Source: Flectonema sp. DT1601
Taxonomy: Eukaryota; Euglenozoa; Diplonemea; Diplonemida; Diplonemidae
NCBI GenBank assembly: GCA_964019425.1
Contig: OZ025842.1
Coordinates: 310,001 to 374,000 of the forward strand
DNA length: 64,000 bases
Reading direction: 5' to 3'
Shown here: positions 53,909 through 61,921 of the stretch, one piece after another
Numbering within the stretch: the stretch's first letter is position 1
Layout: each line of letters begins with the position of its first letter
Program-made: the position numbers and the translations under genes
The notes under the pieces: model-generated
Database searches by the model: none
What the model saw: only the letters and a program-made list of their open reading frames with translations
Told to the model about the DNA's origin: nothing

Positions 53909-56131
53909 CTAAAGCAATGGAGCACGAAGACGAATGGAACCAGTATTGCCTGATTGACGAAGGATACTAGAATTGTGATGAGAATCAACTGACCGATTCA
54001 TGAATGACTCATTAAAAAGTGAGAAAGGAGAACATCGGATGTCGTCGAGGTCTTCTGGAGAGCAGCTCACGTGAAGCGGAGATACTAAACGAAACGTTTG
54101 TCTTGGCGAATGAGTCTGATTTGAAGAATTATTCAGCATGCATAGTTTCAACGGAGTTGTCGTCATGTTGCTTTTGCTCTGGTCACCAAGTTCCTGAAAC
54201 TCTAAATCGACATTCTCAAAGTCTTGACTTGACATTAAAAAAGCATTTGTCAGAGTCGATTTCATATTAGCGTTCCCTTCTCTTCTCGACAACCAAACAT
54301 CAACTAAGCAGGATGACGAATCCCAAACACACCAAATAATAATAAGAATTACTGAGCAAAACAAACACCATGAAGCCACAACTACTAACGCTTCCTCATA
54401 ATGACGTACCCAGTGACTTATTGTTATCAAGACCACAGCAATTAACATCAAAGTAGATACTGAGTTCGCGTGTACATTATCCAGGCTTGATCCGTAGGGT
54501 CGGAGACACAGAAGTGCGATTGAAAATATAAAAAATAGAAAGCAAATTAAAACATTCCGTGTTCCGCAAAGCAACTCATTATTTCCAGGTTGCCATGCAG
54601 AAAACAGGCTTAAGACTACCATAGCTATAGGATCACATAAGACAAACCAAGTCGTGTCGGATTTGTATGACTGAAATATTATTCTAAAACAAGCTAAGAA
54701 TTTACACTCTGGACTAGGGCTGGCCCACATAAAATCACCAAAGGCAAATCTGTACAAGGCACGCTCCTTACTTGATAGCTCCCTTGTAAACCCTTGAGAA
54801 GAAATTCCCAGGGCTTCATGCACAAACAATCTTGGATTCTGAACTTGCAAACACTTGCTTGGAATCTTTTTTAAGATCAGTTGATAAATAGCAACCGGAG
54901 AGAGGATACAAAGCAGCATCATAATGCCACCCAGAACTGCTGTGACAGCGGGTCCTTTTGGATAAAATACTGCTCGTGCAGCAACCAAACTAGTACCCTG
55001 CAGCAATAGCAAGTAAGGAATATAAATAATTCCTGGGAGTTTCATTGATCCTATGACATGTTTCCATGTAGATCTTGTTGCTGCTTTGATAAGTGCGGCG
55101 ATGGTGAAGAGGAAAACTGTAATAGAGATCAATAAGACTGGATTCATTACCAATGCGCCAACGATAAATTGTCTGCTGTTTCCTCCAAATGAAAATGATA
55201 ATCGAGTTGGATGAGTTTCAATATCTAACTGATCTTCTTCTGCTAAGTCAATATTCTCAACAGCACAATCAAAAGATACCAATAAATGAATCCTCGCTAC
55301 TGAACCAGCTCCAACAGCTGACATACTCATAATCGCTGCAAGTGTCGCAACGTTATTAGCAGTCGTAAGTTGTGTTCTCATATTATTATCTAATATGTAC
55401 TTATTAGGTGATTCTGTTGGTGGGATAAGTGTCATCGGATGAGGTGTTGATGGCACAGCTGTTGGAGGAACAACAGTTATTGGATAAGGTGACAGCAGTG
55501 AAGTTATAGTTACAGGGACAGTTGTTGGGACAGTTGTTGAATTGAAAACAGGAGGGATATCTGTCGGAGGCACAGATGTTGCTGGAACATCCGTTGTTGG
55601 GACAGCTGTTGTTGGCACAAGTGTTGTTGGATTCGGTGTCGACTTCGGAATCATCTTTAAGTATTTATTTGGAATTACTTGAATAAAACCTGAGGCATTC
55701 CAAGCAAGTTGCAAAGCCGCGCTACCAGATGATTGAAAATAGTGAATCTCAATAGCATGAGTCCCTCCCGTAAGTATCAATGTAACCCTTAAAGATGTGA
55801 ATGGATGTAATCCTCCATTATCAATCACACGCTTCTTATTAATAAAAAGAGAACTACCATCATCTGACGTTAGGGTAAACTCATAAGGTTCTGTACGAGA
55901 AACAATTAACTCTCCCGATGCTCGTACCGCAAAGTTATCATTGCTAAGTAAAGTCATGCCGTTGCTCTTCTTCCAGACGCAGTAGGTGCAAGACATATCT
56001 AAGTTGTTTATGTCTGTGTCATCGGGCGGTCCTAACCTTGTGAATTCTGGCATCATATTCACAGACTTATTAAAGAACCAAAACTCAAGTCCTAACTGTG
56101 TTACAATTAAACATCCAAACAGTGACAGCAT
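53909..56131 (-). CDS. PA14-type ectodomain protein with a multi-pass membrane tail, 740 aa
   Basis: Predicted cell-surface protein. A signal peptide (MLSLFGCLIVTQLG) leads to a region (about 45-165) like PA14/GLEYA carbohydrate-binding domains: TLTSDDGSSLFINKK, GLHPFTSLRVTLILTGGTHAIEIHYFQ split by short gaps, and ALQLAWN. A Pro/Thr/Val-rich stalk (VPTT repeats, about 170-245) follows. Residues 255-330 are soluble, and about eight hydrophobic spans fill 330-620, including GIIYIPYLLLLQGTSLVAA and RPYGSSLDNVHANS. The tail is cytosolic and Ser-rich. From memory, large families with such an ectodomain and tail occur in free-living bodonids; I cannot verify this here. I use the ATG at 56131 since the frame's earlier start is TTG. 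An acceptor-like ACACGTAG lies 21 bases upstream. Confidence 0.75.
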   Translation of the reverse strand: MLSLFGCLIVTQLGLEFWFFNKSVNMMPEFTRLGPPDDTDINNLDMSCTYCVWKKSNGMTLLSNDNFAVRASGELIVSRTEPYEFTLTSDDGSSLFINKKRVIDNGGLHPFTSLRVTLILTGGTHAIEIHYFQSSGSAALQLAWNASGFIQVIPNKYLKMIPKSTPNPTTLVPTTAVPTTDVPATSVPPTDIPPVFNSTTVPTTVPVTITSLLSPYPITVVPPTAVPSTPHPMTLIPPTESPNKYILDNNMRTQLTTANNVATLAAIMSMSAVGAGSVARIHLLVSFDCAVENIDLAEEDQLDIETHPTRLSFSFGGNSRQFIVGALVMNPVLLISITVFLFTIAALIKAATRSTWKHVIGSMKLPGIIYIPYLLLLQGTSLVAARAVFYPKGPAVTAVLGGIMMLLCILSPVAIYQLILKKIPSKCLQVQNPRLFVHEALGISSQGFTRELSSKERALYRFAFGDFMWASPSPECKFLACFRIIFQSYKSDTTWFVLCDPIAMVVLSLFSAWQPGNNELLCGTRNVLICFLFFIFSIALLCLRPYGSSLDNVHANSVSTLMLIAVVLITISHWVRHYEEALVVVASWCLFCSVILIIIWCVWDSSSCLVDVWLSRREGNANMKSTLTNAFLMSSQDFENVDLEFQELGDQSKSNMTTTPLKLCMLNNSSNQTHSPRQTFRLVSPLHVSCSPEDLDDIRCSPFSLFNESFMNRSVDSHHNSSILRQSGNTGSIRLRAPLL

Positions 56132-56294
56132 TGGAACCAAACTGAACTCTACGTGTGGATCAGAGAGTTGTCATATTTGTTATGATTCTGTATTGTGAAT
56201 AAAAGGTTCAGCACACTCACTAAGACACATACTTAAATGAGAGATTGAAGACAGCTGCGATTTGCAACATCTACTAGAAGGTTAATATAGTAAG

Positions 56295-56984
56295 TCACGG
56301 AGACTTTACGAATTCCAATTGAGGTATTGGTGGTATAACAAGGACATCATTACTGGTCACTGCAGCATTGCGTCGGCGTAGTAATCTGTCAAGTCTTTCT
56401 TTCCGACCCGTGACCGGAGTTAAAAGAACTAAGTTCTCACGAATTCCCCCGCCTGGCGAAGTATTGAAAGACACATTTCTCAAAATTGGTGGTGGGGAGG
56501 GGACGGGACCACCTGCCCAAAGCCAACTACAGAACATATCCCACGAAATAATATTCGGAGAGAAGAACAACATGGGTGGGGGATCCGACTCAACTTCATA
56601 CGCTCCACCTGCCAGCATGGCAGCTCGAATTGTAAAGAGTGCTTTTTGTGATAACTTTGAGTTATAGTCTGCGCAAATTTGAAACTCATTGCCGTCGAAA
56701 TCATGTATTGCTCTGTGCTGCTCCTCACTAACGTCTCTCTCAGGCATCTGAATATTCTGTCGCAGCCACTCGTAGTCAACAATACCGCAACCCATAACCA
56801 AACAAGCTGCTATCTGGGGTGTAAATACTCCTTTTTTCATTACACACCATTTAGCTCGTTTTGCCTTAATTAGTATTTCATCGATTCTGTAATCTACTCG
56901 TGATTTAGAGACGTCCATCGATAGGTTTCCCTTCCGACACATAGTGACTACTGATGGAGTAGGGTCAATACATAATATTGACAT
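56295..56984 (-). CDS. Tandem BRCT-like protein, 229 aa
   Basis: Probably a nuclear phosphopeptide-binding protein linked to DNA damage. Residues 45-80 look like the end of a BRCT fold (VFTPQIAACLVMGCGIVDYEW, with the hallmark Trp at 73). Residues 92-160 look like a second BRCT start, with FDGNEFQICADYN, then a helix and AGGAYE. The C-terminus has a basic patch (GRKERLDRLLRRR). The first BRCT looks N-terminally short, so a further upstream exon is possible; yet an acceptor (ATTGACAACAG) sits 2 bases before the ATG at 56984. The open frame upstream begins with TTG and was not used. The BRCT call rests on pattern reading and is moderate. Confidence 0.55.
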   Translation of the reverse strand: MSILCIDPTPSVVTMCRKGNLSMDVSKSRVDYRIDEILIKAKRAKWCVMKKGVFTPQIAACLVMGCGIVDYEWLRQNIQMPERDVSEEQHRAIHDFDGNEFQICADYNSKLSQKALFTIRAAMLAGGAYEVESDPPPMLFFSPNIISWDMFCSWLWAGGPVPSPPPILRNVSFNTSPGGGIRENLVLLTPVTGRKERLDRLLRRRNAAVTSNDVLVIPPIPQLEFVKSP

Positions 56985-57374
56985 CTCTGTTGTCAATATG
57001 TAGATAAAAAGTTGATTTAAACAAGTTCAGCATCCCACAACAAACGATAACTTTAAAAAAAAAATCTTTTTTTTTTTTTTTTTTTTTTTTTTTCCCTAAC
57101 TTTTTTCTAACAACGACAACTAAAAACTGTATTTTTTTTTTTTTTCTTGTTTCCTCTCTTTTTCCAGGGAAGACAGAATTCACATAAACACACAACACCG
57201 TCCCAGTAGAGAGACAAATATTCAGAGAGACAATATGCAACAATGAAGCAGGTATGAGAATCCTTGCCGTCTTGAGAAACCAACCCACTACAAGGCAAAA
57301 AAAAGCGAAATCCAAGTCCCACCAGTTTCAAATAAAGCAACCTTACACACAGTGAACCACGAGAACAAACGATG

Positions 57375-57400
57375 TTCTTAAAGGCTAATGCCTTTAAGAA
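57375..57400. repeat. Perfect 11-bp inverted repeat
   Basis: TTCTTAAAGGC-TAAT-GCCTTTAAGAA, a tetraloop hairpin, in the stretch between the BRCT-like and Sec14-like genes. It stands out from the A/T-run background because its stem has mixed composition. Confidence 0.55.
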
Positions 57401-58081
57401 AGTGAATTAACTTGAAAGTGATGATATAACAAGTGTGGACTTATGTAGATATAAATCACAGAAACTCGACTGAGAAAAAGAAGAAAAAAAGATATGTGTG
57501 TGGAAGGGGGGCAAAAATTCACGACTAGTGGCACAACAGCAAGGGCACAGTATATCGAAGTCACCACCACACATCAATGATGAAATTCCAAAATGGAAAA
57601 AAAAAAAAAAGAAAAGAAAAAAATCGAATTAAAAGACGAATCGAACAATCGAAACAAGGAAAACCATCACAAGGGAACTAAACAAAAAGGCCGGACTGGT
57701 TTAAAAACAGCGAAAGAGAGGAACGAGATTAGTAAGTCGATCCACAGCTTTCAACATGGATCCGACTCTGTATTTAAATTGTTCCTATTTTACTAGTAAG
57801 AGAGCGTAAAAAAAGTAAAATAAAATAAAATAAAATAAAATAAAAGGAAACAAAAGGATAATAACATTGTTTGCAACATTTTTTTTTTTTTTTTTACCTC
57901 ATAAGGCAAAGTAAGGAACAACAAGTTTGTGGTTCTACCGTAGCAGAACTGCATATAAACAACGATGAGGAAGAGAACGAACCCGAAGAAGAAAAATCAA
58001 TTAAAAGGTATCGGTATCGTTGGAAGGCAGAGAGGGCTGCATGAACTACAAAAGAATTATCAAACGCATGAGATTCATAAA

Positions 58082-58211
58082 ACTATTCAGATATATTTCA
58101 TTGAAACGTAGACAGAATCCTGTCGCACGAGGGGGGAAGTAAATCATGACCATACAAAAATAACGGCTTTCAACCTGAATAGAATAGTTTCTACTCCGAC
58201 TGCGTTGGTGC
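58082..58211 (+). repeat. R1 structured repeat, copy D
   Basis: It starts ACTATTCAGAT, has a middle like copy C (AATCCTGTCGCACG) and ends with ACCTGAATAGAATAGTTTCT and the hairpin CCGAC-TGC-GTTGG. The G-U pair in that stem keeps it foldable. A-rich sequence follows. It lies about 445 bp 3' of the Sec14-like stop codon. Confidence 0.7.
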
Positions 58212-58512
58212 AAAAAAAAACAAAAAAAATTTTAAATCGTAAAAAAACATTAAAAAACTCCAGTCGTATTTTTATCATCAGCCCACTGTGCATCCTACTG
58301 ACAGCAATCAAAATGGTTATACAGTAATGTCATAATGATTATTGAGAGGAAGTACCAAAGGATAAGTATTAGTTTGTAATAAATTAACTATCTGACAAGC
58401 ACTCCAATTTGTGCTTTTTTTTGTTAGTCCAATTTGGATTTGATTGCAGCACAGAAAAGGATTTGTGTGTGTCTTGTAAAAATAAAAAAAGAAAGAAAAA
58501 AGGAGGGGGTTA

Positions 58513-58625
58513 ACTGTTTGATTTTGTACGTAAAATACAAATGTTTTGTATCATAAAACAACATAACGATAATTTAACATTAGTTCTGAGATACAGTGAC
58601 TAGGTGTGATGCTTAACTTAGTAAA
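58513..58625. repeat. R6 element, copy 2 (3' flank)
   Basis: It shares ordered blocks with 27945-28060 and ends 31 bp from the stop codon of the Sec14-like gene, so it is in that gene's 3' UTR if the transcript extends normally. Confidence 0.5.
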
Positions 58626-58656
58626 AAAAACATCACTAACGGGGGATTGAACTTAA

Positions 58657-59742
58657 CTAATCACCCATCCCATCGGCGAGGTATCTTATTATTGCTTTCT
58701 CGCAATGTTCGTATCCATTTTGGAATTCACCTCCGAATTCAGTTGGGATGCTGGAAAGATTTCCAACGTGATCGATGATCATCTCAGACTTAATAAATTG
58801 TATTCGAGATCTAATTTTAGTTGATAAAAGGCGTAGAAATGGCGTCATAACTACCGACGAGAATGATCCCACATCAGTCAACACAATCGATTTAATTAAC
58901 GCAGGATAACAATTCTGTAAAGACGATGAAAGATTTGCAAAACTTGCTAACGAAGACAACCTCATTTCCTTCATATTAACAATCACAATAACTCCATGTC
59001 GAGCAGCACTAGTTTCAGAGTACATAAGTGATTCTAAAACACACAATAAACCTCTTTCCATACAGTCAGCGTGAAACTTTTCCTTGATTGCCTGACACTT
59101 ACCAATGTCAATCCATAATACACTGGAACCTGTTGGTGTGTGGACATCTGGAATATAAAAAACAGCTTTTGATTTTAAAACTGGTTCCACATCAGACAAT
59201 ACGAGTCTTCCAATACCAAACTGATCACACAGAGAACGATATGAATCTAACAATTGTTGTGATGCTCGCAATGTTTTCTTAACAAAAACAATACGAAGAA
59301 GAGTCTCACCAGATGTGGCAAAGTCATCTCCTTTTCTGAGAACTTCAACAATTCGTTTTTGAGCATCGCTCGGTTGGAGCTCACGAAGACTATTACGAAG
59401 TTTTACATTCGACTTGCTATGAATTGATTTCTGTGTTTCATAACTGAGATCAGGGTTTGGTAAGAGCTGTGTTGGTGTTGCAGAACTGAGCGGAGCATCC
59501 TGCAATGATATTGAATAATTAGCTACCAACTTACCCGTACCGTCAGATAAAGGTGATCCATCGGTATCAGTTAGGTTAGTATCACCCGTCAGTAGTTGGT
59601 CAAGTTTTCGTTGCATTTCCGCGTCGATTTCATTTTCTTCTCGTTGTCTTGCTTCGTTTAATATTCGAACTTCTTCGTCATCATCATCATCACTTATATA
59701 AGAACCGACAGTCAGTTGTGGGATGGTTTCTACCGCAGTCAT
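58657..59742 (-). CDS. Sec14-like / CRAL-TRIO lipid-binding protein, 361 aa
   Basis: Predicted phospholipid or hydrophobic-ligand transfer protein. The N-terminal 110 residues are acidic and probably disordered (DDDDEEVR). The CRAL-TRIO domain spans about 170-350. It has VLWIDIGKCQAI, GVIVIVNMKEMRLSSLASF, LQNCYPALIKSIVLTD (the Sec14 YP motif), FLRLLSTKIRSRIQFI and the closing IPTEFGGEFQ, all in the usual order. The CRAL-TRIO N-terminal helical domain before it is poorly marked but plausible at 125-165 (RIVEVLRKGDDF). Single exon. The ATG at 59742 lies 6 bases after an acceptor AAAAAAGCAG. The ligand is unknown. Confidence 0.85.
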   Translation of the reverse strand: MTAVETIPQLTVGSYISDDDDDEEVRILNEARQREENEIDAEMQRKLDQLLTGDTNLTDTDGSPLSDGTGKLVANYSISLQDAPLSSATPTQLLPNPDLSYETQKSIHSKSNVKLRNSLRELQPSDAQKRIVEVLRKGDDFATSGETLLRIVFVKKTLRASQQLLDSYRSLCDQFGIGRLVLSDVEPVLKSKAVFYIPDVHTPTGSSVLWIDIGKCQAIKEKFHADCMERGLLCVLESLMYSETSAARHGVIVIVNMKEMRLSSLASFANLSSSLQNCYPALIKSIVLTDVGSFSSVVMTPFLRLLSTKIRSRIQFIKSEMIIDHVGNLSSIPTEFGGEFQNGYEHCEKAIIRYLADGMGD

Positions 59743-60474
59743 TTCCCCTGCTTTTTTAATAAAATGAAAAAAGATTTATTTCTTTAAAACAAAAAATAAT
59801 AATTATTATAATAACGTTTGCTTTCCTCTGCGATAGGATATAACTGTTGTGGAGATAAAGGATTACTTCATATTTATTTTATTTTATTTTATTTTAAACA
59901 CAATGTTGGTGTAGTTCTTTTTACCTTTCTTTTGTTTGCTGGAATTCTATCTTAGAAAACTAGTTGTCTTTCTAAAGGTGTTTTTTTTTTTTTTCTTGTT
60001 TTTTAAAAAAAAAACATATCAATCATGAAGAATGGGTTTCAATCCAAAAAAAATAAAAAAGTTAAATACAAAAAAAAAAAAAAAAAACGATCGAAAATAT
60101 CATAAGATAGTTTTTTTTTACCAACCAAAAATGATTGGCATATTTTAAGGAGGTTTAAACCAATTCAGAGAGGGTTTTTCTTTTTGTTTTTTTTCTTTTT
60201 TGGGTGAAGTTAGAACGAGTTCGTTATTTATTTATTTTATTTTTTTTAACGAAAAATTGTTATAAAAACAATGCACTAAAATCAAAATTTCCTCTTCAAG
60301 TACAGTTCGTTATGATGAGTGTGAGATTCAAAAATGAAGATTTGTGTTTATTGGAAATCAACTACAGAGAGTTTTCAATCGACTCGAAGGGACTCTAATA
60401 TAAGATCAAGATTATCCATTTTGGAATGGCGAATCAATATAAAAAAAAATTTAAAAAAATCGGCAAACTTCACT

Positions 60475-60565
60475 TTTTTTACTTATTCACCTCACACTTT
60501 TGCGTTGTTTGTGCGCAACCAGGTACAAAATCCTAATAAAGGAATAGGTTAGTTACGCTGACACA
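60475..60565. repeat. R7 spaced direct duplication, unit 1
   Basis: Shares CTCAC, GCGCAACCAG, AAAATCCTAATAAAGGAATA and GGTTAGTTACGCTG with 60945-61038. Roughly 75 to 80 percent identity by eye. Confidence 0.65.
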
Positions 60566-60827
60566 ATTCTCTTTCTACCGAACAATGGGTCTGTAGGTAG
60601 AAAAAAAAAAAAAAATTAAGATTCAGTTTCGCTCTGATTCAGATAGCGAGTATCGTGAGAGGTGTAATTTTTTTATTTAAACCCTGTTGAAGCTCACTGG
60701 TGGGGTGAATACTTAATTCATAATAAAAAAGAAAGCCAAAAAAGGGAATTACACATATTGTCAACATTCTCATTTTCTCTCTTACAAATAAATCGTTGAG
60801 GATGAATGAACAATTTAAAAAACAACA

Positions 60828-60861
<34 letters not shown>

Positions 60862-60944
60862 AAAAAAACGAACCAACGGTTTTCTGGCGACACCCAGAAA
60901 TGACTGAAACCGTGGGCGTCAAAAAAACAAAAAAAATAATAATC

Positions 60945-61038
60945 ACTTTTTACTTTTTTTTACTCTCACCGTTGAGTTGTTTAAGCACAACCAGAATAAA
61001 ATCCTTATAAAAGGAATAGGTTAGTTACGCTGCCACAC
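60945..61038. repeat. R7 spaced direct duplication, unit 2
   Basis: Second unit, 380 bp from the first, in the same orientation; the 3' part (AGGAATAGGTTAGTTACGCT) is identical in both units. Unit 2 reads GCACAACCAG where unit 1 has GCGCAACCAG. Confidence 0.65.
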
Positions 61039-61392
61039 CGGAAAAAGAAAAGAGAAAAAAAACATACAAAACGACACAATTTGTTACCAACGTAAGGGTT
61101 AGTTGATGTCGGCTTACAAATGAGATCACAACAAAAATATACAAAAAAAAAAAAAAAAAAAAAAAAAAACCATCCGAGAGTCTCTCATTCTTAGTCAAGA
61201 CCTTAATTAAAAATAAAATAAATTTAGAGACTCACCCAAATGTGATACCTGAGGTTGGATTCAGTAGCGAAAAATAAATCTGTTTTAAGTTCACGCGCAC
61301 AATTTGTTACAACTTGTAATTAGAAGAACAAAGTCGTCATGCAGAAACCAGATTTCACATTACACACTACAGCTAGAGGACTACCACAGTGA

Positions 61393-61432
<40 letters not shown>

Positions 61433-61921
61433 AGATCTCATGAATCTCACTCAGCTAATTTTGATATTACTTTAAAAGAAGTAAACAAAAAATAGAGTTG
61501 GTGATTTGCAGGTTTTTTGACGATGTAGAAAAACAGTAATAAACCTTATAATACTAAAAATAAGTATTAAAGTTAAACCGGAAAAAAGAGAGGAAAAAAA
61601 AAAGCAGATTTTTACATCAGTAAAATAATATTATGTATGAGAAATCTAGAAATCGTTGTTGAATCTGGTAGTTCGGAGGGGTGTCACGTACTACAAGTTG
61701 AGCGCCCCCCTCCACGATGTAAATTTGTTTTCGGTTATCACTATTTTTTTTTTTTAAAAAAAAATAATAAATTGATACTACTCGAATTTTTTTAAAAAAA
61801 AAAAAAAAAAAAAAAGTAAGAGGGAGAAAAATAAATGACAGCTAGAGCGTAATAAAAAACCATCGTGTTAGGGTGCGTTGAAAGGTTTTTCTTTTTTTAA
61901 AAATAAAATAATACAAGTTAA

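Larger units (their letters stand above)
56985..58656. other. Gene-free 1.7-kb stretch
   Basis: 3' of the Sec14-like gene. It holds R6 copy 2 (58513-58625), R1 copy D (58082-58211), a perfect 11-bp hairpin (57375-57400), a (AAAAT)n run near 57815-57845 and T runs at 57066-57093 and 57131-57144. No gene is supported. Confidence 0.6.
59743..61921. other. Gene-free 2.2-kb stretch with a spaced duplication
   Basis: 3' of the ankyrin gene. It holds a diverged duplication (60475-60565 and 60945-61038), A runs at 60826-60852, 61141-61169, 61398-61429 and 61794-61815, and short frames without support. Confidence 0.6.
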
